Positions 8,431-14,679 of a stretch of DNA of 25,471 nucleotides are shown here, one piece after another. The stretch comes from Candidatus Omnitrophota bacterium. Lineage in GTDB: Bacteria > Omnitrophota > Gorgyraeia > Zapsychrales > Zapsychraceae. The notes under the pieces were generated by a model. That model was not told the DNA's origin. It saw only the letters and a list, made by a program, of their open reading frames with translations, and ran no database searches. The position numbers were made by a program, and so were the translations under genes. Each line of letters starts with the position of its first letter. Positions within the stretch are counted from its first letter, which is position 1. The DNA is taken from the NCBI GenBank assembly GCA_029567025.1, contig JAKQLT010000173.1:1-25471 (forward strand), given 5' to 3'.

Positions 8431-8761
8431 GATGAATTTCCTGTAAAAGGTCCTCTATTTTCGCGCTATGGCTTATGGACTCATCGAGAGAAAACATTAA
8501 TTCTGGTGTAAAACGCATTTTCATCCTTTGTCCTAAAAGCCGTCGGATGAGCCCTCGCGCGGAATGAAATCCGTTTTGAACCTCTTCTAAAGAATGCGAA
8601 TTCAATAAGACGCTATAATAAATTCTCGCGTTACGCAAATCTAAACTCACATCGGCCAGTGTAATACTGACAAACTCTAAACGCGGATCTTGTATGTCTC
8701 GTTGTAACATTAAACTGATTTCACGTTTGACTTGTTCATTAATTCTATCGATACGTCCCAT
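8390..8761 (-). CDS. rbfA: Ribosome-binding factor A (RbfA)
   Basis: RbfA is a KH-like protein that binds the immature 30S subunit and helps 16S rRNA 5'-end processing, and it is important in the cold. The 123-aa protein begins with the typical basic helix (INEQVKREISLMLQRDIQDPRL), followed by VSITLADVSLDLRNARIYYSVL and the C-terminal RMKMRFTPELMFSLDESI, all standard RbfA blocks. An AAGGA site precedes the ATG. It follows cca by 25 nt and overlaps nrnA by 41 nt. In many genomes infB lies just upstream; here cca takes that place. Confidence 0.93.
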   Translation of the reverse strand: MGRIDRINEQVKREISLMLQRDIQDPRLEFVSITLADVSLDLRNARIYYSVLLNSHSLEEVQNGFHSARGLIRRLLGQRMKMRFTPELMFSLDESISHSAKIEDLLQEIHHEHPENYSGDQEQ

Positions 8762-8786
8762 AAAAAATATTCCTTACTTATAAAAA

Positions 8787-9827
8787 TTATTTTCTTAGAA
8801 ATTGTTCTATTTTCTTTCGAGCTTCAATATTTTTTGCTAAACACAAAAAATATTGAAGCGCTTCCCTCTCAAAAGGTTTCAGAATAACACAAACTTGAAG
8901 TCTTGTTAAATCCTTTTTCGATAGTTGGGTTAAAATATCTTTGACCTTTAAACTTTCCGCTAAAGCCTTTTTTTCTTTCTTCGTCAAAGAGAATTTCTTA
9001 AAAAGCATTTCTCTTTCTTTTATTCTCATTTCTTTTAATAAAGCCATAAGACAAACAATCCATTTTTTATGTTCCAATGACCTTATTTGCCCTAAACATA
9101 TTTTTTTTGTCCCGACTAAAAATTCCATCCCGAAAAGACTATTAAGCCGCTTCAAACACTTAAAAGGATTTTCTTCCAGCATTTTCTTAAATTCCAAAAA
9201 TGAACGGTGAATATTAACCGCAAAGAAACATTTATTCTCTAATGCAGCCTTTAACAATATCAATGTTTTCTTCTCTATCGAAAAACCTAACCGCTGTTCA
9301 AATCGCACCGCGCGTAAAATCCTTGTCGGGTCATCAATAAAACTCTTATCATGCAAAACACAAATCTTTTTTTTCTTTAAATCTTCCAATCCGTTATAAG
9401 GGTCAATCAATGCGCCCCAAGAATTTTTATTTAATGACAAAGCCATAGCATTAATCGTAAAATCGCGCCTAAAAAGATCTTCAATTAACGCGCCTTTTTT
9501 AACCGTTGGCAATGCCCCCGGGTATTTATAAATTTCACTTCGGGCTGTCACAAAATCTATTCTCACAGAAGATAAAAATAAACTTGCTGTCCCAAAAGCA
9601 TTATAGGTAACGCATCGTGCATTAAAACATTTAGATAAATATTTTGCAAAATCTATAGCATCGGCCTCAACAACAACATCTATATCAAAAACTTTTTCTC
9701 CTAAAAGAATATCCCGTACAATCCCGCCGACCAAATAAACAGAAATATTTTGCTGATATGCCTTATCGGATATTACTTTAATCAAACGTAAAAATTCTTT
9801 ATCCAAATGTAATAAATAATTCTTCAT
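8787..9827 (-). CDS. cca: CCA tRNA nucleotidyltransferase / poly(A) polymerase family protein
   Basis: This class II tRNA nucleotidyltransferase builds or repairs the 3' CCA end of tRNAs. The head domain has the GG-x-VRD motif (YLVGGIVRDILLG, residues 31-43) and the metal-binding pair Asp48/Asp50. RRDFTINAMAL (120-130) and DDPTRILRAVRF (165-176) follow; the latter holds the D/E-D-x-x-R amino-acid template for choosing C or A. At 346 aa it is short and lacks an HD phosphohydrolase domain. The local tRNA-Pro has no encoded CCA, so such an enzyme is required. Some bacteria split the work between CC-adding and A-adding enzymes, and sequence alone does not tell which this is. It is 11 nt after xerD. 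Confidence 0.87.
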   Translation of the reverse strand: MKNYLLHLDKEFLRLIKVISDKAYQQNISVYLVGGIVRDILLGEKVFDIDVVVEADAIDFAKYLSKCFNARCVTYNAFGTASLFLSSVRIDFVTARSEIYKYPGALPTVKKGALIEDLFRRDFTINAMALSLNKNSWGALIDPYNGLEDLKKKKICVLHDKSFIDDPTRILRAVRFEQRLGFSIEKKTLILLKAALENKCFFAVNIHRSFLEFKKMLEENPFKCLKRLNSLFGMEFLVGTKKICLGQIRSLEHKKWIVCLMALLKEMRIKEREMLFKKFSLTKKEKKALAESLKVKDILTQLSKKDLTRLQVCVILKPFEREALQYFLCLAKNIEARKKIEQFLRK

Positions 9828-9838
9828 AAAAAAATTTA

Positions 9839-10726
9839 TTATCCCCGAGGATGAAATTGATGATGAATGGTCTTTAGCCGTTCTTTATCCACATGCGTGT
9901 AAATTTGAGTTGTCGAAATATCCGAATGCCCCAGCATTTCCTGAACGGAGCGCAAATCCGCGCCGTGTTCCAAAAGATGCGTGGCAAAGGTGTGGCGTAA
10001 GGTATGCGGCTTAATGGTTTTTTTAACCTTCGCCTTTTTCGCATAAGCTTTGACTATTTTCCAAATACTCTGACGGCTGATCTTTTTCCCTAACCGGCTT
10101 AAAAATAAAAATGGAATGAATTGCCCTTTGACCTGTTTTTTCCGAATCCCATTACAGTATTTTTCTACCGCTTCTTTCGCGCTTTTTCCCATCGGGACAA
10201 TGCGTTCCTTTTTGCCTTTCCCAATACAACGCACATAGCCGACCTCTAAATTAACATTCTCAACTTTTAAATTCACCAATTCAGAAACCCGCATACCTGT
10301 AGCGTATAATAATTCCAAAACAGCATTATCCCGAATAGACTGCGCGGTCTTTCCTTTCGACGCATCAATCATAGCTTCCATTTCATTGGAAGACATCACA
10401 TCGGGCACGCGTTTCCACAATTTAGGCGTATCGACTAAATGTGTCGGGTCTTCTTTACTTAAACGTTCGCGCACCAAGAAACGATGAAACATTTTTATCG
10501 CGGCTAATTCCCGAGAAATAGAATTGGCGGATAATCCTTTTTGTTTCCGATGAAACATAAAATTTGAAATATGATCGCGCGTCGCCTGCAAGCAGTCTTC
10601 CAATCCTTGTTTTTTTAAATACGCTATATACTCCTGCAGATCTCGACGATAGGCCAAAAGGGTATTATCCGCCAATCCTCGCTCAACGCCTAAATAATTG
10701 ATAAAATCCTCTATAAAATGATCCAT
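9839..10726 (-). CDS. xerD: Site-specific tyrosine recombinase XerD/XerC
   Basis: This recombinase resolves chromosome dimers at dif near the terminus, together with a partner Xer protein and FtsK. It has an N-terminal SAM-like core-binding domain (about 1-90) and a C-terminal catalytic domain with the complete set of residues: Arg146 (ATGMRVSEL), Lys170 (GKGKKERIVPM), His241 and Arg244 (HTLRHTFATH), His267 (LGHSDI) and the nucleophile Tyr276 (IYTHV). Length (295 aa) and the tidy operon position argue for a chromosomal Xer, not a phage integrase. It overlaps the upstream lipoprotein gene by 1 nt (TAATG). XerC and XerD are hard to separate without a tree; I favour XerD. Confidence 0.9.
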   Translation of the reverse strand: MDHFIEDFINYLGVERGLADNTLLAYRRDLQEYIAYLKKQGLEDCLQATRDHISNFMFHRKQKGLSANSISRELAAIKMFHRFLVRERLSKEDPTHLVDTPKLWKRVPDVMSSNEMEAMIDASKGKTAQSIRDNAVLELLYATGMRVSELVNLKVENVNLEVGYVRCIGKGKKERIVPMGKSAKEAVEKYCNGIRKKQVKGQFIPFLFLSRLGKKISRQSIWKIVKAYAKKAKVKKTIKPHTLRHTFATHLLEHGADLRSVQEMLGHSDISTTQIYTHVDKERLKTIHHQFHPRG

Positions 10727-11238
10727 TAATTCACATACTCCAAAGAGGCCTTAAGGCCAAAATGATTACGAATTATTTTTTCCTCAGTCGCTAATTTATT
10801 CTTTATACTCTGTCGATTCCTCATCGAGGACGGAATATCAAATTCTCTCTGAATGGCGTACCAATAATTAATACGGATTTCAAGCTGATCCTTTTTATCG
10901 CCTGTAATCCATTTTGCCATTTCTTCCAATTGAGTGATAAGCTCCGTCATAATATATTTTATTCGCTTATCATTATCATTACTATCAATAGCCGCAACTA
11001 AATCTTTATACCAGTTCTTCCACAAAGAATACCGATAACAATATTGTTCTTGTGGCAATTGTTTTTTAGGGGCGTAATCAATGGGTTCTAAAACCGGCAT
11101 CACCGTTGATTCTTCTTTATCCGCTTTCTTGGCTCGCGTGAATTTTTTACGCAAAGTCTGACATCCCGTCGATGTTAATAAAAACATAAAAAGCAACAAG
11201 ATAAAAAAAGGCCTTCTTAGCATGATTCGTTTATTCAT
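10726..11238 (-). CDS. Putative lipoprotein of unknown function
   Basis: I do not recognise this 170-residue protein. It starts with a basic N-terminus, a hydrophobic stretch (about residues 11-21) and then TSTGC with Cys26, which looks like a lipoprotein signal peptide, although Ser at the -3 position is less usual than Leu. After that come a basic stretch, a Pro/Glu-rich linker (about 46-66) and a helical, charged, Trp/Tyr-containing domain (YCYRYSLWKNWYKDL near 68-82). I chose the ATG at 11238, not an in-frame one 30 nt earlier. It overlaps the ligA stop by only 8 nt (ATGAATAA) and has AAGGAG 11-16 nt upstream. It lies between ligA and xerD, probably as part of one transcript. It is likely attached to a membrane on the outside. 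Confidence 0.7.
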   Translation of the reverse strand: MNKRIMLRRPFFILLLFMFLLTSTGCQTLRKKFTRAKKADKEESTVMPVLEPIDYAPKKQLPQEQYCYRYSLWKNWYKDLVAAIDSNDNDKRIKYIMTELITQLEEMAKWITGDKKDQLEIRINYWYAIQREFDIPSSMRNRQSIKNKLATEEKIIRNHFGLKASLEYVN

Positions 11239-13237
11239 CTTTAATAAGCTCCTTAAACTCTTGTTCATTAATAATAGTTATTCCTAAAGCTACTGCCTTT
11301 TGATATTTTGAACCTGGAGCGCTACCCACAACCAGATAGTCGATATTCTTACTCATGGCACTTACCACATCACCACCATTTTTTCTGACTAAGGCGCTGG
11401 CCTGCATACGACTCATTGTATGTAATTCACCCGTAAAAAGAAACTTTTTTCCTTCTAATTTTTCTGACAATTTCTCCTCTTGCGGTTCGATAAAATTCAC
11501 GCCGGCTTTTTTTAATTTCTTGATAAGCGTTTGAACTCCCGGTGTTTTAAAAAATTCTTCAACTGATTGCGCGATCACAAAACCAATCTCATGAATCGCC
11601 TCTAAATCCTCTTTTCTTGCTTTTTGAAGAGCTTCTAATGTTTTATATTTTTTGGCGAGAACAGACGCCGCCTTTTCCCCAACATTAGGAATACCTAAAG
11701 CAAAAACCAGTCGAGAAAGCGGCTGTTGTTTACTTTTTTTAATCGCATCTAATAAATTTTGCGCTTTTTTATCTTTAAACAATTGCAAAGATAAAACATC
11801 TTCTTTTTTTAAAAAATAAATATCCGCAACATCTTTGACCAATTCTTTTTTAAGAAGGTCTTCGACCACCGCCTCGCCCAATCCTTCAATATCCATAGCC
11901 CCTCGAGAAGCAAAATGCGTTAAATTTCTTTCTAATCGACCTGAGCAAGAAACATTAGGGCATCGAAACGCCACATCTTCCTCTTTTTCTTTTACAATCG
12001 GCGTTTGGCAAACAGGACAATGCGTCGGGACTTTAAAAACAGGCATCTTTTTTGAAGAAACTTCGACGACTTTCACAATCTTAGGAATAACATCACCAGC
12101 ACGTTCCAATAAGACACGATCGCCTTTTTTAATCCCTAATCGTGCAATCTCATCAAAATTATGCAAAGTCGCGCGAGAAATCATAACGCCCGCACATTCA
12201 ACCGGCTCTAATTCTGCAACCGGCGTTAAAACACCCGTTCGGCCAATCTGCACAAGAATATCTTTTATAACCGTTGTCGCTTGTTTAGCGGGAAATTTAT
12301 ACGCCACAGCCCAACGAGGACTTTTTAAAGTAGTGCCTAACTGCTCTTGCTGAGACAGTAAATTGACCTTAATCACAACCCCATCAATATCATAAGGCAA
12401 TGTTTCTCGACGGCTTTGAAAAGACTCGCAATAAGAAATCACCTCATCCATAGTGTCACATAAACGACTCAAAGGATTCACGCACAATCCCATTTTCTTA
12501 GCTTCTTCTAAAAATTCCCATTGAGAAGAAAAAGACTTCTCGCCTTCAGATAACCCAAAAGAATGAATAAAACATTTTAATTTTCTTTTTGATGTCAGAG
12601 AAGAATCCAAAAGTTTCATCGAACCGCTCGCCGCATTACGCGGATTGGCAAAAAGAGGCTCTTCCTTGACGCGCCGTTCGTCATTAAGCGCGTTAAAATC
12701 TTTTTTATCCATATAAATTTCACCGCGGACTTCCAAGCGCTTAAGATAACTTTTCTTTAACCGCAAAGGAATCGAACGAATTGTCCTTATATTATGAGTT
12801 ATATCTTCCCCTGTTTCTCCGTCACCGCGCGTTGCGCCTAACACCAATTCGCCCTTTTCATAAACTAACGCTGCGCTTAATCCGTCAATTTTTAATTCCA
12901 CGACATAATTTATTTTCTGTCGAGGAAGGCCTTTCACAATGCGCTCATTCCACGCCTTTAATTCTTCGACGGAGTAAGTATTATCCAAGGAAAGCATTTT
13001 TACCGCATGCGTCACCGTTTTAGCGCCAGGAGAAACTTTGATTCCAACGCGCTGGGTGGGAGAATTTTTCTCTTTTAAAGAAGGGAATTTTTTTTCTAAC
13101 TCAATAAGCTCTTTTAAAAGGTCATCATACTCCTTATCGGAAATGGACGGATCATCCAAAACATAATAACGATAATTATGATCTTCCAGCTGTTGAGAAA
13201 TACTCTTGATTTTTTTCTGAGCGGAGTTGATATCCAT
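11231..13237 (-). CDS. ligA: NAD-dependent DNA ligase (LigA)
   Basis: LigA seals nicks in duplex DNA during replication and repair, using NAD as the adenylate donor. All domains are present in order: the Ia NAD-binding domain with NYRYYVLDDPSISDKEYD (21-38), the adenylation domain with the catalytic lysine in ELKIDG (Lys116), the OB fold (about 320-400), a four-cysteine zinc finger (CPVCQTP...CPNVSC, about 408-430), helix-hairpin-helix repeats (about 450-580) and a C-terminal BRCT domain starting near 590 (GKKFLFTGEL). At 668 aa it is the normal length. It follows acyP by 9 nt and overlaps the lipoprotein gene by 8 nt. The opposite strand carries a long accidental open frame near 11835-12353, which I discount. 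Confidence 0.97.
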   Translation of the reverse strand: MDINSAQKKIKSISQQLEDHNYRYYVLDDPSISDKEYDDLLKELIELEKKFPSLKEKNSPTQRVGIKVSPGAKTVTHAVKMLSLDNTYSVEELKAWNERIVKGLPRQKINYVVELKIDGLSAALVYEKGELVLGATRGDGETGEDITHNIRTIRSIPLRLKKSYLKRLEVRGEIYMDKKDFNALNDERRVKEEPLFANPRNAASGSMKLLDSSLTSKRKLKCFIHSFGLSEGEKSFSSQWEFLEEAKKMGLCVNPLSRLCDTMDEVISYCESFQSRRETLPYDIDGVVIKVNLLSQQEQLGTTLKSPRWAVAYKFPAKQATTVIKDILVQIGRTGVLTPVAELEPVECAGVMISRATLHNFDEIARLGIKKGDRVLLERAGDVIPKIVKVVEVSSKKMPVFKVPTHCPVCQTPIVKEKEEDVAFRCPNVSCSGRLERNLTHFASRGAMDIEGLGEAVVEDLLKKELVKDVADIYFLKKEDVLSLQLFKDKKAQNLLDAIKKSKQQPLSRLVFALGIPNVGEKAASVLAKKYKTLEALQKARKEDLEAIHEIGFVIAQSVEEFFKTPGVQTLIKKLKKAGVNFIEPQEEKLSEKLEGKKFLFTGELHTMSRMQASALVRKNGGDVVSAMSKNIDYLVVGSAPGSKYQKAVALGITIINEQEFKELIKDE

Positions 13238-13246
13238 ACTTTTTGT

Positions 13247-13516
13247 CTAATAGACAATCCTGAAATCCGTAAAATGTCCGTCGGGAGAAGAAAAACCCAT
13301 TTCTTTATAATGAATATAACTTTTAAAATGCTCTTCTAATTTTTGAATCAAAGAAGCAATCTGCGACTCGGGGCCTTCGACGATTATTTCAACCGATCCA
13401 TTGGAAAGATTTTTGACCCAGCCTTTAAGATTTAATTGTTCCGCGAATTTCTGGGTCATGAAACGAAACCCAACGCCTTGAACAAATCCTGAATAAATAA
13501 TATGTGCCTGTTTCAT
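13247..13516 (-). CDS. acyP: Acylphosphatase
   Basis: A small cytoplasmic enzyme that hydrolyses carboxyl-phosphate bonds such as that of acetyl-phosphate. The 89-aa ferredoxin-like fold is complete, with the phosphate loop GFVQGVGFR (10-18), including catalytic Arg18, and Asn36 in the GWVKNLSNGSVE segment; both active-site residues are conserved. It is first in a run ending at ribF, but no convincing promoter or Shine-Dalgarno was found just upstream. It may be transcribed with the tRNA-Pro region. Its physiological role in bacteria is not well defined. Confidence 0.93.
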   Translation of the reverse strand: MKQAHIIYSGFVQGVGFRFMTQKFAEQLNLKGWVKNLSNGSVEIIVEGPESQIASLIQKLEEHFKSYIHYKEMGFSSPDGHFTDFRIVY

Positions 13517-13539
13517 TTTTTTATTTGACGGAAATAACT

Positions 13540-13558
13540 TATCGGGGAGGCGGGGGTT
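13540..13558. repeat. Second copy of the tRNA-Pro 3' end (19-bp direct repeat)
   Basis: These 19 bases are identical to 13654-13672, the 3' end of tRNA-Pro plus two flanking bases: acceptor 3' strand, discriminator base and T-arm 3' side. In this copy the sequence on the far side (to about 13564) still pairs as a T-stem-like hairpin, GCGGG with CCCGC, but with a 4-nt loop instead of 7. It therefore resembles a decayed T-arm plus acceptor end, not chance identity. Such duplicated tRNA 3' ends are often attachment-site scars of integrated elements. The 95 bp between the copies hold no gene. Confidence 0.7.
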
Positions 13559-13613
13559 CCCGCCTTCGGCGAGATTTCGCCTTCTTTCTTTAAAAATATT
13601 TTTGAAAAGGCTT

Positions 13614-13637
13614 AAGAACCCGCGGGTTCTTTTTTTT
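13614..13637 (+). terminator. Palindrome with T-run (possible terminator, plus strand)
   Basis: An 18-bp perfect palindrome (13614-13631), able to form a 7-bp stem with a CGCG loop, is followed by eight T residues on the plus strand (13630-13637). It has the form of an intrinsic terminator, but it points rightwards where no plus-strand gene precedes it. On the minus strand the hairpin is preceded by an A-run and has no immediate U-tract. Its GAACCCGCG half also occurs in the tRNA-Pro T-arm (13673-13681), so it may be tRNA-derived. Confidence 0.4.
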
Positions 13638-13655
13638 CGCCTATTATTTAATCTA

Positions 13656-13730
13656 TCGGGGAGGCGGGGGTTGAACCCGCGACCTCAACGTCCCGAACGT
13701 TGCGCGCTAAGCCAACTGCGCTACTCCCCG
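13656..13730 (-). tRNA. tRNA-Pro (anticodon CGG)
   Basis: A complete cloverleaf reads on the minus strand. The 7-bp acceptor is CGGGGAG/CTCCCCG. The D-stem is GCGC/GCGC with an AGTTGGCTTA loop, and the anticodon stem is CAACG/CGTTG with loop TTCGGGA, which gives anticodon CGG and reads CCG proline codons. The variable loop has 5 nt, the T-stem is GCGGG/CCCGC with loop TTCAACC, and the discriminator is A. Total 75 nt without CCA; the next bases are TAG, so CCA must be added, plausibly by the enzyme at 8787-9827. The T-loop has the U55 target of TruB. Confidence 0.95.
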
Positions 13731-13763
13731 GTAAAAAAAATATTTTTTAAATGAACAGAATGT

Positions 13764-13850
13764 TGTAAGCCAATCCCATGCTCGTTTTACTCGCCGGGGA
13801 CTACTTCAGGCTTTAGGCCTTCAGTCGCCGCCGCTACTCCCAGGAATAAA
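13764..13850 (-). other. Structured intergenic element with tRNA-like fragments
   Basis: This stretch upstream of tRNA-Pro is much richer in G and C than its surroundings. An imperfect inverted repeat around 13797-13829 has GACT/AGTC and AGGC/GCCT pairs interrupted by small bulges. Two pieces resemble the tRNA 5' half: 13832-13844 matches the tRNA start (13719-13731) at 12 of 13 positions, and TTGGCTTA of the D-loop recurs near 13770. It is not a foldable tRNA. It may be the remains of a tRNA, a repeat element, or part of a small RNA made from the promoter-like site at 13878-13906. The rest of 13731-14026 is AT-rich with short inverted repeats (13926-13940; 13951-13968). Confidence 0.45.
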
Positions 13851-13877
13851 TCAAGTTAACAATAAATAAGATTTTTT

Positions 13878-13906
13878 AGTTTATCATTACTGACTATTTT
13901 CGTCAA
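13878..13906 (-). promoter_or_regulatory. Candidate sigma-70 promoter upstream of tRNA-Pro
   Basis: On the minus strand TTGACG (13906-13901) and TAAACT (13883-13878) lie 17 bp apart. Transcription would start near 13871, run through the structured element at 13764-13850 and reach the tRNA about 140 nt later. The spacing is ideal, but two positions differ from the -10 consensus and the sequence is AT-rich, so chance is possible. Confidence 0.4.
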
Positions 13907-13925
13907 TGGCAGGATAACCAACATT

Positions 13926-13940
13926 CCACATCGAATGTGG
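13926..13940. repeat. Short perfect hairpin downstream of darT
   Basis: CCACAT and ATGTGG pair perfectly across a 3-nt CGA loop. An overlapping alternative hairpin (ACATTC/GAATGT, about 13920-13938) would exclude it. No T-run follows on either strand, so it is not a standard terminator. It is about 85 nt past the darT stop and could protect the mRNA 3' end, or be a protein-binding site. Confidence 0.35.
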
Positions 13941-14026
13941 TACAATCTCAGATATATTTAACTATATCCTATTATCAATCTGATTTTCTTAAAACACGAA
14001 AGCAGATGTAGTATATTTTTGTCTAA

Positions 14027-14674
14027 TTATTCAAAAAAATACCCTTTATCCACTTCAATGTTAATGCTCGCATGCCATAAGGCAGCTAAATCTTCCGCCC
14101 TCTTCTTCGAATCATTATTAATAACAATAAATCTGTCAATCCTATTTCTAGGAATCCTAGGATAAATAAAAAATTCAGCATTCCTCATCCTCTTTCCATC
14201 AACAAAATTATTCCAATAATTAGCATGAATAACATCCCAATTAACTTGATCAAGTTTTTTTAGATCGTACGCAAATCTTGTTTCATGGCTTGTTGCATTA
14301 CCATCTGAAAAAGCATAAGAAATTGACTCATCTAAAATCACAAAAGATTCAATCTCAGCAAAAATTAAAGAATTTTGTTCAGCTTTTCTCGCGAATAATG
14401 TCGGCGTTCTCGGCGTAAAATAAAGGGGGATTAGATCGTGTAACTCATGAAGATTACCATCTGATAAATAAATTTTCTTATTATCTCGAATTTCTTGGCA
14501 GGATTCTTCAGCAAAGGATTCGCTCATCAACCCTCTTGTTTTTACTTCATTTTGAGATAATATACCTCTTAACAAAATGCTGCGAAGATTATCTAATTTA
14601 AATAAATAAAAGAATCTATATATCCTGTACTCTAAAAGTTTAGATCTTTTCCAATTATCTAATGAGCTTCCCAT
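14027..14674 (-). CDS. darT: DarT-like DNA ADP-ribosyltransferase toxin
   Basis: DarT toxins use NAD to ADP-ribosylate bases on single-stranded DNA and stop replication; several act in phage defence. This 215-aa protein matches the family (DUF4433) in layout. It has an N-terminal LDNLRSILLRGILS helix (27-40), LIPLYFTPRTP with the likely catalytic Arg89, AFSDGNATSHETRFAYDL (121-138), NWDVIHANYW, and RMRNAEFF with the likely catalytic Glu167. One oddity is in the segment where I recall most DarTs having H-x-T-H before the DNL turn: this protein reads YLFK (23-26), so an expected NAD-contacting histidine seems absent. It follows the macro-domain gene by 5 nt without an obvious Shine-Dalgarno, suggesting coupled translation. 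No U-tract terminator follows. Confidence 0.85.
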   Translation of the reverse strand: MGSSLDNWKRSKLLEYRIYRFFYLFKLDNLRSILLRGILSQNEVKTRGLMSESFAEESCQEIRDNKKIYLSDGNLHELHDLIPLYFTPRTPTLFARKAEQNSLIFAEIESFVILDESISYAFSDGNATSHETRFAYDLKKLDQVNWDVIHANYWNNFVDGKRMRNAEFFIYPRIPRNRIDRFIVINNDSKKRAEDLAALWHASINIEVDKGYFFE

Positions 14675-14679
14675 AGTGA

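Noticed and set aside
9839..10726. xerD as an integrase linked to the tRNA scar or the DarTG cassette
   Set aside because: Length, motifs and tight operon placement fit a chromosomal Xer recombinase, and it is about 3 kb away with core genes between.
11835..12353. Long plus-strand open frame (172 codons) opposite ligA
   Set aside because: It lies wholly antisense to well-conserved ligA zinc-finger and OB-fold codons, has no Shine-Dalgarno, and the translation resembles no protein family.
13926..13940. Hairpin after darT as its transcription terminator
   Set aside because: No T-run follows the stem on the minus strand.
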